Shown here: piece after piece, positions 42,691-51,826 of the stretch
Layout: each line of letters begins with the position of its first letter
Position numbering within the stretch: the stretch's first letter is position 1
Source of the DNA: Halogranum gelatinilyticum
GTDB taxonomy: Archaea > Halobacteriota > Halobacteria > Halobacteriales > Haloferacaceae
Direction of reading: 5' to 3'
Assembly (NCBI RefSeq): GCF_900103715.1
Contig: NZ_FNHL01000001.1
Coordinates: forward strand, 1,187,796 to 1,251,795
DNA length: 64,000 nt
Program-made: the position numbers and the translations under genes
Notes under the pieces: generated by a model
What the model was told of the DNA's origin: nothing
What the model saw: only the letters and a program-made list of their open reading frames with translations
The model's database searches: none

Positions 42691-43950
42691 CTATTCGGCC
42701 CGTTCCGCGCGGACGACGAGTGTCCCGGCGGCGTGGTCGCCGAGTCGCTGGCCGTCGTGGGAGATCAGGCTGACGACGCCCCCGAGCGCGTAGCCGACGA
42801 GGAAGTCCACCGGCCGGAGCAGGTTTCTGAGAACGGCCCCGCGTCGGGACACCCGCGAGCCGTCGCGGCCGACGACGACGAGCCCGAGCAGCCGTTTGCC
42901 GACGGTCTGTCCGGTGCGTGCCTCCAGTCCGACCCAGTAGCCAGCCCAGGCACAGAACGCGCCGACGAAGAAGCCACCGACGAGCGCGCCGTCACCGACG
43001 ACGAGGCGGCCGACCGTGCCAGCGACGACCCCGAAGGCGACGGCCGCGACGGCGATGAAGACCCAGTCGACGGCGAGTGCGGCGACCCGACGGCCGAACA
43101 CGTCGCCCGCAGTGTCGAGGTCGCCGCGCACGGGCGCGACACCGACACGCTGCGGCTCGCCGCCCGCCACGACGTCGCCCGCGCGGAGCCAGTTCGGGAC
43201 GTAGGAGGCGACGACCGTGACGTCCCGTTCGTCAGCGGCGGTCGCCAGTCCCGCGAGATGCGCTCGGCCGGTTGTGAGACAGGCTCGGTCGTGTCCCTCG
43301 CGCTCGCAGGTCTCGACGATACGCTCGACCATGACGCCGTTACGGCGGTCGAGCGTCCGAAAGACCGTATAGAAGGTGGCGAGCACGGCAGTGAGGACGA
43401 GCGGTTCGGGGACGAGGTCCCGACTCACCAGGAGCCAGGACGCGCCGCCGACGGCTGGCACGGTCGCCACGACCCAGAGCAGTCGGTGAAGCCGGTAGAC
43501 GAGACCCAATCCGACCCAGAGTCCGACGACGGTGGTCACCAACGCCGCGCCCGCGACGGGCGTGAACGCCAGGGTCGCGACGAGGAGCAGCCACTCGACG
43601 GCGGTCCGCCCGCGGCCGACCGTGCCCAGTATCGAGATGATATGGTCGTCGACGGCGTACAGCGGGAGGTCACGTTCCTCGCTGAGCCGTCGAGCGGCGA
43701 GGACCTCCGCGGGGACGGCGTCGCGGTTGAAGAGGGCGTAGAGGGGGTACTGGAGCAGCGACGCGAGCAACAGTCCGAGCGCGGAGACCGGCGCGGCGAG
43801 GAGCGCCCGAGCACCGTCACGGAACGAGAGGCCGTCGACGGGATACTCGACGAAGAGGGCGTCGGTGCCGTCGGCGAACGAGGCGAGTTCGCTGACGACC
43901 TTGCCACGTCGGTCGACGTGGACGGCACCGAAGAGGGCGAGTCGTGTCAT
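42691..43950 (-). CDS. TraB-like/RDD-domain fusion membrane protein
   Basis: 419 residues from ATG 43950. N-terminal part resembles TraB-type proteins (MTRLALFGAVHVDRRGKVV, then TDALFVEYPVDG), continues with several membrane helices and a soluble stretch (CLTTGRAHLAGLATAADE), and ends in an RDD domain: FGRRVAALAVDWVFIAV with Arg and Asp, and GQTVGKRLLGLVVVGRDG. RDD proteins can be Na+(Li+, K+)/H+ antiporters. The combination is unusual. A GCTTTAC TATA lies ~27 bases ahead. Confidence 0.78.
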   Translation of the reverse strand: MTRLALFGAVHVDRRGKVVSELASFADGTDALFVEYPVDGLSFRDGARALLAAPVSALGLLLASLLQYPLYALFNRDAVPAEVLAARRLSEERDLPLYAVDDHIISILGTVGRGRTAVEWLLLVATLAFTPVAGAALVTTVVGLWVGLGLVYRLHRLLWVVATVPAVGGASWLLVSRDLVPEPLVLTAVLATFYTVFRTLDRRNGVMVERIVETCEREGHDRACLTTGRAHLAGLATAADERDVTVVASYVPNWLRAGDVVAGGEPQRVGVAPVRGDLDTAGDVFGRRVAALAVDWVFIAVAAVAFGVVAGTVGRLVVGDGALVGGFFVGAFCAWAGYWVGLEARTGQTVGKRLLGLVVVGRDGSRVSRRGAVLRNLLRPVDFLVGYALGGVVSLISHDGQRLGDHAAGTLVVRAERAE

Positions 43951-44030
43951 CGTTCGCAGCTCTCGGCGGTGGAGTAAAGCAGTGTTGGACGGGACGCTGT
44001 CAACGGCGACCGGCTCGCAGACGGGGAGAC

Positions 44031-44270
44031 TCAGCCGTCTCGTCGGTCGCGGCTCGGCGACGTCTCCAACTGCATCACCCTCGTCGCGCCGACGACGAGC
44101 AGCCCGACCAGGAAGACCGCCGCGACAAATACGGCAATAAGCTGGTAGCCCAGCACGTCGAAGGCGATCATCAGGCCGATACCCGCGAGGAGTGCTTGCG
44201 TCAGCGATTCCGACGACGCCGGTGACTTCGACTGATTCGACTGATTCGACGACATTGACCAATCCGCCAT
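44031..44270 (-). CDS. Small membrane protein with Ser/Asn-rich N-terminus
   Basis: 79 residues. The first ~20 residues are Ser/Asn/Gln-rich (SSNQSNQSKSPASSES), encoded by tandem GATTCGACT-like units; two membrane helices follow (about 26-42 and 44-62). Starts four bases after the stop of the gene at 44275, so co-transcribed. Confidence 0.65.
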   Translation of the reverse strand: MADWSMSSNQSNQSKSPASSESLTQALLAGIGLMIAFDVLGYQLIAVFVAAVFLVGLLVVGATRVMQLETSPSRDRRDG

Positions 44271-44274
44271 CGGC

Positions 44275-44481
44275 CTACGCCTCTGTGCTGTCCTTGAAAC
44301 TCGCCGTGTAGACGAGGAACGCGCCCGTCGCGATGACGAACGCGAGGAAGGTCACGAGCGCGAGCACGGTGGCGATGGGTCCGAGCACGGCCGCGAACGT
44401 CGGTCCGGTCGCGTTGAGGACGAGCACCGCGAGCAGCGCGGCGATGAGTGCGAGCAGCCAGTTCGTCAGGAGGTTGTCCAT
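44275..44481 (-). CDS. Small two-helix membrane protein
   Basis: 68 residues, almost entirely hydrophobic (two helices, about 7-26 and 33-58). A GTTTAACC TATA lies 27 bases ahead of the ATG. First gene of a pair with 44031; function unknown. Confidence 0.65.
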   Translation of the reverse strand: MDNLLTNWLLALIAALLAVLVLNATGPTFAAVLGPIATVLALVTFLAFVIATGAFLVYTASFKDSTEA

Positions 44482-44663
44482 ACGCCGCCCTCTCGCGCCT
44501 CGGGTTAAACCCTATTGGCGGTTCGCGAGTGCCGCGGCACGAACGGATTTGGTCACGGCCTCCGTAGGCCGGATATGTCCCTCACGCTCGGGAGCGATGG
44601 TGTCCGTCGCCGTCGACCGGCCCTTTCGTCCCGTCCGTCACCGTCCCGTCCGGAGGCCAGCCG

Positions 44664-46169
44664 ATGACCGTCTGGCTCCTCGGCGACCAGCTGAACGCCG
44701 ACGCCGCGGTCCTGCAGGGAGACGACGACCACGTGCTCATGGTTGAAGCCCACGGCTTCGCCGACCGGCTGCCCTACCACCCGCAGAAACTCACGCTCGT
44801 CTTCAGCGCGATGCGTCACTTCCGTGACGACCTGCGGGACCGCGGCTACGACGTCACCTACCTCCAGGCCGACTCCTTCGGCGACGCACTCGACGACTAC
44901 TTCGCGGCCCGCCCCGGCGACGACCTCGTGCTCATGCGTCCCGCCAGCCACGGCGGCGGCGACCGTCTCCGGGCGATGGTCGACGAGCGCGGCGGGCGTC
45001 TCACCGTCGTCGACAACGACGGCTTCCTGACGACGCCCGCCGAGTTCGACGAGTGGGCGGGCGACAGGGACGTCGAAGACGGCTTTCGACAGGAGCACTT
45101 CTACCGGCACGTCCGCCGGAACTACGACATTCTGATGGACGGCGACGACCCGGAGGGCGGCGAGTGGAACTACGACGACCAGAACCGCGAGACGCCGCCC
45201 GAGGGCTGGACACCGCCCGAGACGCCGCGGTTCGAGCCGGACGAGTTGACCGCGGCCGTGGCCGACTGGGTCGACGAACGGTTCGAGACGTGGGGCGCGA
45301 ACGACGAGTTCGTCTGGCCCGTCACCCGCGAGGAGGCACTGACCGCGCTGGAGCAGTTTGTCGAAGTCCGACTCACGGAGTTCGGCCCGTATCAGGACGC
45401 GATGGTCGAAGGCGAGTGGGCACTGTCGCACTCGCTTCTGTCCTCTTCGCTCAACCTCGGCCTCCTCCGGCCGATGGAGGTCGTCGACCGCGCCGTCGCT
45501 GCCTACGAGTCGGGCGACGCACCGCTCAACAGCGTCGAGGGCTTCGTCCGGCAGGTCGTCGGCTGGCGGGAGTTCATGCGGCACGTCTATCGGCGGGCGA
45601 TGCCCGAGATGCGCGAGGCCAATCAATTGAACCAGACGCGCGAGCTGCCGCCGCTCTACACGAGTGGCGAGACCGACATGACCTGTCTCTCGGAGGCCGT
45701 GGGCCACGTCTGGGAGCACGGCTACGCCCACCACATCGAGCGGCTGATGGTGCTCTCGAACTTCGCGCTGGTCTACGGCGCGGACCCCCAGGAACTCAAC
45801 CGCTGGTTCCACTACGGCTTCGTCGACGCCTACCACTGGGTGACGACGCCGAACGTCGTCGGGATGGGCACGTTCGCGACGGACGTGCTCTCCTCGAAAC
45901 CCTACGCCTCCTCGGGCAACTACGTCAACAAGATGAGCGACTACTGCATGTCGTGTCCCTACGCCGTCTCGAAGACGGCTGGGGAGAATGCCTGTCCCTT
46001 CAACGCGCTCTACTGGGACTTCCTGAAGGAGAACGAGGAGACCTTGCGAGGAACGGGCCGGATGGGGCTGATGTACTCACACGTCGACAAGAAGGATGAC
46101 GAGGAGTGGGCGGCGATCCGCGAGCGGGCGAGCGAAGTCAGAACGTTGGCCGAGGACGGGTCGCTCTGA
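44664..46169 (+). CDS. Fe-S cryptochrome/(6-4) photolyase-type protein
   Basis: 501 residues, of the FeS-BCP group (Agrobacterium PhrB-like), distinct from classical CPD photolyases. N-terminal VWLLGDQLNADAAVL is the Rossmann domain start; the FAD-binding helical part includes REFMRHVYRR. Four cysteines for a 4Fe-4S cluster are present: one in MTCLSEAV, two in DYCMSCPYAV and one in ENACPFNALYW. Repairs UV (6-4) photoproducts using light. Important for organisms in bright brines. Confidence 0.94.
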   Translation: MTVWLLGDQLNADAAVLQGDDDHVLMVEAHGFADRLPYHPQKLTLVFSAMRHFRDDLRDRGYDVTYLQADSFGDALDDYFAARPGDDLVLMRPASHGGGDRLRAMVDERGGRLTVVDNDGFLTTPAEFDEWAGDRDVEDGFRQEHFYRHVRRNYDILMDGDDPEGGEWNYDDQNRETPPEGWTPPETPRFEPDELTAAVADWVDERFETWGANDEFVWPVTREEALTALEQFVEVRLTEFGPYQDAMVEGEWALSHSLLSSSLNLGLLRPMEVVDRAVAAYESGDAPLNSVEGFVRQVVGWREFMRHVYRRAMPEMREANQLNQTRELPPLYTSGETDMTCLSEAVGHVWEHGYAHHIERLMVLSNFALVYGADPQELNRWFHYGFVDAYHWVTTPNVVGMGTFATDVLSSKPYASSGNYVNKMSDYCMSCPYAVSKTAGENACPFNALYWDFLKENEETLRGTGRMGLMYSHVDKKDDEEWAAIRERASEVRTLAEDGSL

Positions 46170-46200
46170 GCGACGAGATCGGGTGCGGTCCGCTCGCGAA

Positions 46201-46334
46201 CCGATTTCGGAAAAACCGCGTGGGATACCCACGCCACGACCTGCGGTGTGGATGACAGACCGCGCACTGTGTGCGCCAGTATAACAGTTCTCATGAGAGT
46301 ACTTGACTATATCGCTTAGACAGCCATCGCTGTC
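46201..46334. other. Hairpin-dense intergenic region
   Basis: Within the 223-base gap after the photolyase lie four or five tight inverted repeats in a row: CCGATTTCGG (46201-46210), GCGTGGG-ATA-CCCACGC (46218-46234), GCGCAC-TGT-GTGCGC (46262-46276), CTCATGAG (46291-46298) and GACAGC-CATC-GCTGTC (46319-46334). They do not lie in a credible reading frame. Could be a structured small RNA, a strong 3' structure, or binding sites. Confidence 0.5.
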
Positions 46335-46392
46335 CGGCGAAAAATACTCTGTGCACGTCGAACACGAGCCCGCCGCCACCCGGCCGACCCCG

Positions 46393-46566
46393 TCAGTCAC
46401 CCGACGACACGGTTCGCAGCAGCACGACGAACAGCCCGACGAGCGACATCGTGGCACCGACGCCGACGAGTAACACGTCGGTGCGGAAGAAGAGACAGAG
46501 ACCGACGCCGACGACGGTCAGTTCGATCCCCGCGAGCATCTGTTTGATTTCTCTATTGGCAGACAC
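46393..46566 (-). CDS. Small membrane protein, 57 residues
   Basis: GTG start at 46566 (SANREIKQMLAG); ATG 46539 is an alternative. Two hydrophobic helices (IELTVVGVGLCLFF and VLLVGVGATMSLVGLFVVLL). Fits the many haloarchaeal small two-helix membrane proteins. Longer frames to 46821 overlap cspA and are spurious. Confidence 0.6.
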   Translation of the reverse strand: MSANREIKQMLAGIELTVVGVGLCLFFRTDVLLVGVGATMSLVGLFVVLLRTVSSGD

Positions 46567-46658
46567 GATTTGAAGTCGTCTTTCGAGACAGTTAGCTGAT
46601 GTGATCGACAGCGACCGCGACGGGACCGGCGTACTGCACCGTCGTCGTACACGATGTG

Positions 46659-46664
46659 AAAAAA
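46659..46664 (-). terminator. T6 terminator candidate of cspA
   Basis: Six T on the minus strand (GGTTTTTTCAC) 27-32 bases past the cspA stop. Confidence 0.45.
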
Positions 46665-46690
46665 CCGTTTTCGCCGTCTCGTCGACTCCG

Positions 46691-46885
46691 TTAGAGTCGC
46701 TGGACGTTCTTCGCGCGCGGACCCTTGTCCGCCTGTTCGATGTCGAACTCGACTTCCTGTCCCTCTTCGAGGTCCGGGCCACCGACGTCTTCCATGTGGA
46801 AGAACACGTCGTCGTCCGCATCGTCCGTCTCGATAAAACCGTAACCGCCTGTGTCGTTGAAAAACGCCACCTTACCTTTCGCCAT
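46691..46885 (-). CDS. cspA: Cold-shock domain protein
   Basis: 64 residues, a single CSD: MAKGKVAFFNDTGGYGFIET (RNP1-like KGKVAFFNDTGGYGFIE) and VFFHMEDVGG (RNP2-like). Binds single-stranded RNA/DNA and acts as RNA chaperone. Monocistronic with a strong TATA box and T6 terminator. Confidence 0.96.
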   Translation of the reverse strand: MAKGKVAFFNDTGGYGFIETDDADDDVFFHMEDVGGPDLEEGQEVEFDIEQADKGPRAKNVQRL

Positions 46886-46910
46886 TACGCTTTATTTCAC
46901 GCCCCGAGAC

Positions 46911-46917
46911 GATTTAA
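46911..46917 (-). promoter_or_regulatory. TATA box of cspA
   Basis: TTAAATC on the minus strand, centred 28 bases ahead of ATG 46885. Confidence 0.6.
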
Positions 46918-46953
46918 CGGTTGTGGGGCTGACGGTTCCACGCTTCCACTGCC

Positions 46954-49521
46954 TCAGCGGTTCCGGCCGAACAGCCGGTACCGCTTCTCGGGGTCGTAGC
47001 GGCGGAACAGCAGGCTGTTCGCCAGCACCGAGACGCTGGAGAACGCCATCGCCACCGCCGCGAGGACGGGCTGCAGCAGGCCGAGGGAGGCCAGCGGAAT
47101 CATCGCCGTGTTGTAGCCGAGTGCCCAGAAGAGGTTCTGCTTGATCTTCGCCAAGGTCCCCTCCGAGACGTTCATCGCGCGGACGACGTCCATCGGGTCG
47201 TCGCGCATCAGCGTCACGTCCGCCGCCTCGATGGCGACGTCCGTCCCGCTGCCGAGCGCCGTCCCGACGTAGGCCGCCGCGAGCGCGGGGGCGTCGTTGA
47301 CGCCGTCGCCGACCATCATCGCCCGGCTGCCGTCGGCCTGAATGTCCTCGACCGTGTCGGCCTTGTCCTCCGGCAGGACGCCCGCACGGACCTGTTCGCG
47401 GTCGATGCCGACCTCCTCGGCGACGGCGTACGCCGTCCGCTCGTTGTCACCGGTGACGAGCATGACGCGAGTGCCCCGCTCGCGGAGCGTCGTGACGGCC
47501 TCCGTCGCGCTGGGCTTGATCTCGTCGGCGACGCCGAGCACTCCCAGGAGATGGCCGTCGAGTGCCACCATGATCGCTGTCTTCCCCTGCTGCTCGAACT
47601 CCGCGAGCGTCTCCTCGGCGGGCGAGGGGTCGACGTCGTACTCCCGCAGCAGGTCGGGCTTGCCGACGAGGACGTCGCCGCGGTCGGTCCGTGCACGGAT
47701 GCCCTTCCCGGCGACGTTCTGGAGTGCGGCCGGGTCAGAGACGTCGATGCCGCGGTCTCGCGCGCCCTCGACGACGGCCTCGGCGATGGGATGTTCGCTC
47801 CCCGCCTCGGCACTCGCGGCGACGGCGACGAGGTCGTCTTCGCTCAGCGAATCGGTCTCCTCGTCCGCGACCGCCCCCGCGCCATCCGTCGTCGGACTCA
47901 CGACGCGAGCGTCGGTCAGCGTCATCTCACCCTTGGTCAGCGTGCCGGTCTTGTCGAAGACGACGGTGTCAACGTCGCGGACGCGTTCGAGCACGTCGCC
48001 GCCCTTGAACAGAATCCCGTTGCTCGCGCCGATGGCCGTGCCGACCATCGTCGCCGCGGGCGTCGCCAGCCCGAGCGCGCAGGGACAGGCGATGAGGACC
48101 GCGCTCGCGAAGACGATGACCGAGAACTCGAACGCCGAGACGACGCCGGGACCGCCGGCCACGAGTCCCCACAGCGGCAGCGACCCAACGAAGCCGCCCA
48201 ATGCCTCGGGGAAGAGATACCAGACGACACCCCACAACAGCGCGTTGGCGATGACCGCCGGGACGAAGTACGCGCTGATGCGGTCGGCGAGCGTCTGGAT
48301 CTCGGGCTGACGGCTCTGGGCGTCGCGGACCATCTGGACGATCTGTTGAATCGCCGTCTCCGAGCCGACCTTCGTCGCCCGCACGTAGATGAGACCGTTC
48401 TCGTTGACCGTCGAGCCGACGACCTCGTCGCCCGGCGACTTCTCAACGGGGACGGACTCGCCGGTCACCATCGACTCGTCGACCGCGCTCTCGCCGTCCA
48501 GCACCTCGCCGTCGGTCGGAATCTTCTCACCGGGCCGGACCTTCAGCACGTCGCCGACCTGGACCTCTTTCAGCGGCACCTGCCGCTCGTTCACGAACTC
48601 GCCGTCTTTTTCCGAGACGACGGTCGCCTCGTCGGCTTCGAGTTCGAGCAGCTGCTCGATTGCGGCCCCGGCCTGGCTCTTCGAGCGGGCTTCGAGATAG
48701 TTGCCCAGCGTGATGAACGTCAGGATGAGCGCGGCGCTCTCGAAGTAGAGACCGCCAGCGACGAGGTTCAGGAGAACGAAGATGCTGTACGCGTAGGCCG
48801 TCGTCGACCCCAGCGCGATGAGCACGTCCATGTTGGCGGTGCGGTTCCTGACGAGTGCCGTGTAGGAGTTCTCGTAGAACTCTTTGCCCAGGAGGACCTG
48901 CACGGGCGTCGCCAGGACGAGCGCGATCCAGCCCTTCCCGACCCCGAAGAACGACTCGGGGACCGGCAGGCCGACGAGGTCGCCCATCATCAGGACGGCC
49001 AAGGGAACCGACAGCGCGGTCCCGAACAGCACCAGCCGGAGCTGGCGGCGGACCTCGGCGTTCCGCGCGTTCTTGCGGCGTTCGGACTCGCTCTCCTCGC
49101 CGCCGGTGTCGCGGACGGGTGAGTAGCCGGCGTCCTCGATGGCGTCGTAGATGGCGTCGCGGTCGACGGCGGCCGGATTGTACCGCACCCGCGCCTCGTC
49201 GGTCGCGAAGTTGGCGTCGACGCCGACGACGCCCGGGAGCTTCGAGACGGCCGACTCGACCGTCTGCGAGCAGTTCGCGCAGGTCATGTCGGTGATGCCG
49301 ACGTTCAGCGTCTCGGCGACCGGCTCGTATCCCGAGTTCTCGATAGCCTCGTAGATTTCGGCCAGCGAGACCTGCTCGGGGTCGTACTCCACCGTCCCGG
49401 CGTCGGTCGCGAAGTTCACGTCCACCTCGCCGACCCCCTCCAACCGCGTCAATGCCTCGGTGATGGTGGACGAGCAGTTCGCACAGCTCATCCCCCGGAT
49501 GTCGAGTCTGATTCGTTCCAT
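46954..49521 (-). CDS. copA: Copper-exporting P1B-type ATPase with two HMA domains
   Basis: 855 residues. Two N-terminal heavy-metal domains with CxxC ([10 protein letters not shown], Cys13/16; [10 protein letters not shown], Cys81/84), eight membrane helices, the metal-passage motif [13 protein letters not shown], phosphorylation motif [19 protein letters not shown] and [13 protein letters not shown] plus the two HMA domains indicates Cu(I) export. A GTG at 49530 is an alternative start. Transcribed in the same direction as, and just after, the Lrp-TRASH regulator. Confidence 0.96.
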   Translation of the reverse strand: MERIRLDIRGMSCANCSSTITEALTRLEGVGEVDVNFATDAGTVEYDPEQVSLAEIYEAIENSGYEPVAETLNVGITDMTCANCSQTVESAVSKLPGVVGVDANFATDEARVRYNPAAVDRDAIYDAIEDAGYSPVRDTGGEESESERRKNARNAEVRRQLRLVLFGTALSVPLAVLMMGDLVGLPVPESFFGVGKGWIALVLATPVQVLLGKEFYENSYTALVRNRTANMDVLIALGSTTAYAYSIFVLLNLVAGGLYFESAALILTFITLGNYLEARSKSQAGAAIEQLLELEADEATVVSEKDGEFVNERQVPLKEVQVGDVLKVRPGEKIPTDGEVLDGESAVDESMVTGESVPVEKSPGDEVVGSTVNENGLIYVRATKVGSETAIQQIVQMVRDAQSRQPEIQTLADRISAYFVPAVIANALLWGVVWYLFPEALGGFVGSLPLWGLVAGGPGVVSAFEFSVIVFASAVLIACPCALGLATPAATMVGTAIGASNGILFKGGDVLERVRDVDTVVFDKTGTLTKGEMTLTDARVVSPTTDGAGAVADEETDSLSEDDLVAVAASAEAGSEHPIAEAVVEGARDRGIDVSDPAALQNVAGKGIRARTDRGDVLVGKPDLLREYDVDPSPAEETLAEFEQQGKTAIMVALDGHLLGVLGVADEIKPSATEAVTTLRERGTRVMLVTGDNERTAYAVAEEVGIDREQVRAGVLPEDKADTVEDIQADGSRAMMVGDGVNDAPALAAAYVGTALGSGTDVAIEAADVTLMRDDPMDVVRAMNVSEGTLAKIKQNLFWALGYNTAMIPLASLGLLQPVLAAVAMAFSSVSVLANSLLFRRYDPEKRYRLFGRNR

Positions 49522-49539
49522 GGCGTTCACTCAGGTAGA

Positions 49540-49560
49540 CATAGGGGTTCCTTACCTATG
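49540..49560. promoter_or_regulatory. Inverted repeat upstream of copA
   Basis: CATAGG (49540-49545) and CCTATG (49555-49560), nine bases apart, lie 19-39 bases before the copA start on its upstream side, overlapping the expected TATA position (minus-strand TAAGGAA). Possible copper-dependent operator. Confidence 0.4.
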
Positions 49561-49626
49561 CGGATTATGACTCAGAAACTTCGGCTTTGAGCGACGGAAA
49601 TCTTTGATTCTAAACTGAAATTCGTC

Positions 49627-50217
49627 TCAGGCACCGCTTTCGAGCCGTTCGAACCGCTCCTCGAAGTTGGCGAGACAGGTGCCACAGCAGAAGTGATAGA
49701 GGTCGCCGCCGAGCCGGGCGGACTCGCCCTCGCTGGTGACGCTGTTGCCGCACTCCGCGCAGGTGAGAGCCAGCGTCGCCTCGCCGACGGAGGGTGTCCA
49801 CTCGGCATCCCGCAACAGCCGCACATCTACGTCGCGGACGGTATCGAGGTCGACGGCCTTCGCGAGCAGGCCGGTCACGTCGCCGTCGCGGACGGTCGCC
49901 TGCACGAGGACCGTGCCGTCTGCGGTCTCGAAGGTGTGCTCGACGGCGTCGAGGGCGGCGAGCGCGTCGGCGACGTCGCCAGCGCGGTCGACCGGTACGT
50001 CGAGTTCGACGAGGACGAGGACGCCGCTGCGGAGCAGCGAGCGGTCGACGTCGACGGTGAAGCCCCGAATCACGCCGAGTTCCTGCAGCCGGTCGATTCG
50101 GTCGGAGACGGCCGGTGCCGACAGGCCGACGTGGTCGGCGAGGTCGCTGTAAGGTCGACGGGCGTTCTCCACGAGCAGACGGAGGATGTGACGGTCGGTG
50201 TCGTCGAGGTCGCGCAT
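49627..50217 (-). CDS. Lrp/AsnC-type regulator with C-terminal TRASH metal-sensing domain
   Basis: 196 residues. N-terminal AsnC helix-turn-helix (DLDDTDRHILRLLVENARR, SDLADHVGLSAPAVSDRI), a middle alpha/beta dimer domain, and a TRASH domain with paired cysteines (TCAECGNSV and YHFCCGTCLANF). TRASH binds copper or a related metal. Archaeal relatives control copper efflux genes, and the neighbours here are copA and an HMA chaperone. Confidence 0.94.
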   Translation of the reverse strand: MRDLDDTDRHILRLLVENARRPYSDLADHVGLSAPAVSDRIDRLQELGVIRGFTVDVDRSLLRSGVLVLVELDVPVDRAGDVADALAALDAVEHTFETADGTVLVQATVRDGDVTGLLAKAVDLDTVRDVDVRLLRDAEWTPSVGEATLALTCAECGNSVTSEGESARLGGDLYHFCCGTCLANFEERFERLESGA

Positions 50218-50257
50218 GACCCGCTCTACTCGACCGGCTCGGAAAGCCGTTTCGAGC

Positions 50258-50316
50258 CGACTTTGGATTCGAAAGTCGTTCGGCGACCAGAGGCACGGTT
50301 CCGAAAGGGAAAGTCG
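50258..50316. promoter_or_regulatory. Shared operator candidate between the copper regulator and HMA gene
   Basis: CGACTTT (50258-50264) and AAAGTCG (50272-50278) form a perfect inverted repeat with a seven-base spacer. A further AAAGTCG (50310-50316) abuts the TATA-like GCTAAAC of the HMA gene. The sites lie in the 127-base divergent promoter region. A copper-dependent Lrp-TRASH binding site is the natural hypothesis. Confidence 0.5.
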
Positions 50317-50344
50317 CTAAACCGTCCCGTGCGTAGAACAAGAT

Positions 50345-50542
50345 ATGACGACGACACTCACCGTCGAAGGCATGAGCTGTGGCAACTGCGAAGCGACCGT
50401 CGTAGAGGCGCTGGAGGGCGTCGACGGCGTCACGAGCGCGACCGCGGACAACGAGACCGACTCGGCGACCGTCGAGGGCGACGCCGACCCGCTCGACCTC
50501 GTCCTCGCGGTCAACGAGGCTGGCTACGACGCACAGGCGTAA
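50345..50542 (+). CDS. Heavy-metal-associated (HMA) copper chaperone
   Basis: 65 residues, one ferredoxin-like HMA domain with the Cu(I) ligand motif GMSCGNCEAT. CopZ-like: carries Cu(I) to CopA's HMA domains. Divergent from the TRASH regulator and sharing its promoter region. Confidence 0.95.
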   Translation: MTTTLTVEGMSCGNCEATVVEALEGVDGVTSATADNETDSATVEGDADPLDLVLAVNEAGYDAQA

Positions 50543-50576
50543 ACAGCCCCTCGTCCGACTTCTCACCCGACGCCGG

Positions 50577-51050
50577 TCACTCGTACAAACCACCACTCAC
50601 CGAGAGTCGTACGATTACTCCTTCGTGACGGACGTACGCCGTCGGCTCCGAGGTGCCGTCCGCGCCGAAGTACAGCGGGAGACGGCCGAACCGCTCGTCG
50701 ACCGACCGGTAGGCCGACTCGCCCTCGACCCGGACGGTCACGCGGTCCCCGTCGGCCGCAACGGCGCGGTCGACAGCGTCGCGCAGTGACTGACTCTCGG
50801 CCACGCTCGACGTGGACGCGTCGACTACCGTCGCGTTCTCGGGTGCGTCGGCGACGACGTCGGCGTAGACCTCGCCGTAGCCACCGGGCGGTTCGGGCGT
50901 CGGTTGCGTCGACTCGACAGCCGTCGTTGGCGTCTCGGCTGTCGACTGGACAGTCGGAGACTGCGCGTCGGACGCGTTGGGAGCGACACTGCAGCCAGCG
51001 AGTACGACGAGCACTGCGAGGGTAAGGAGGGGTATTCGTCCGAGAGACAC
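50577..51050 (-). CDS. Sec-type lipoprotein, unknown function
   Basis: 157 residues from GTG 51050 (a TTG at 51077 is less likely). Signal LGRIPLLTLAVLVVLAGC without twin arginines, so a Sec-exported lipoprotein; then a Thr/Ser/Pro-rich linker (ETPTTAVESTQPTPEPP). The folded part is unassigned and has a single domain ending YVRHEGVIVRLSVSGG. GTTTGT lies 27 bases ahead. Confidence 0.72.
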   Translation of the reverse strand: MSLGRIPLLTLAVLVVLAGCSVAPNASDAQSPTVQSTAETPTTAVESTQPTPEPPGGYGEVYADVVADAPENATVVDASTSSVAESQSLRDAVDRAVAADGDRVTVRVEGESAYRSVDERFGRLPLYFGADGTSEPTAYVRHEGVIVRLSVSGGLYE

Positions 51051-51100
51051 GGCCGAGTCGGCGGCCGCATCGGACAAACCTCTTCTGATGACTGGCCGAG

Positions 51101-51688
51101 CTACTCGCCCCGCGCCATCCCGTGGAACTCGTCGTTCGGCCGCATATCCGCGAACATCGCCATCCGGTTCGAGAGGTTGAAAAAGGCGGTCACCGAGGCG
51201 ATGTCCCAGATGGCCTCGTCGCTGTAGCCCACCTCACGCAGGTCTTGGATGTCGCGTTCGGTCACCTCGGCGGGGCGTTCGGTCAGTTTGACGGCCACGT
51301 CGAGCATCACCAGCTGCTCGTCGCTGACGTCCGCCTGTCGGTAGTTGGCGACGAGCTGGTCCGCGAGTTTGGGCTGTTTGCTGTAGATGCGCAGGAGCGC
51401 GCCGTGGGCGACGTTGCAGTAGTAGCAGTGGTTGACGCCCGAGACGGCGACGACGATCATCTCGACTTCCTCTCTATCGAGGGCAGTGTCCTCGACCAGT
51501 GCGTCGTGGTACGCGAAGAACGCCCGGAAGTGCGAGGGCTTGGACGCAAACGCCGAGAAGACGTTCGGCGTGAAGCCCGCGCGGTCGGTCTCCTCGGCGA
51601 TCCGTTCCTGCAAGTCTTCGGGGAGGTCCGCGAAGTCCGGAACGGGGAACCGCCGCATCGCGTCGTCGTCGAGTGTCGGCTCAGACAT
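51101..51688 (-). CDS. AhpD-like/carboxymuconolactone decarboxylase-type peroxidase-related protein
   Basis: 195 residues, all-helical. Active motif HCYYCNVAHG (CxxC with nearby His), as in AhpD-type proteins that pass reducing power to peroxidases. Peroxidase-related members share EEVEMIVVAVSGVNHCYYC and VAVKLTERP. Function likely in oxidative stress. Confidence 0.9.
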   Translation of the reverse strand: MSEPTLDDDAMRRFPVPDFADLPEDLQERIAEETDRAGFTPNVFSAFASKPSHFRAFFAYHDALVEDTALDREEVEMIVVAVSGVNHCYYCNVAHGALLRIYSKQPKLADQLVANYRQADVSDEQLVMLDVAVKLTERPAEVTERDIQDLREVGYSDEAIWDIASVTAFFNLSNRMAMFADMRPNDEFHGMARGE

Positions 51689-51826
51689 GGCCCGTGGTAC
51701 TCCGCGACGCGACTTAACGCTACGTCGCCCGAGGGTTCATGCGGATAGTGCCCGTTTCCCGCGGTATGCAGCGCGAGACACGTGGTTCGAGCGGTGGGGG
51801 ACGAACGTGCTCGTCAGATTCGAGTC

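Noticed and set aside
41668..43977. 769-codon plus-strand frame
   Set aside because: Runs opposite two well-supported minus-strand genes and the 16-bp tandem repeat between them; repeat region keeps it open by chance.
47551..49122. 523-codon plus-strand frame opposite copA
   Set aside because: Antisense of a conserved P-type ATPase; no independent support.
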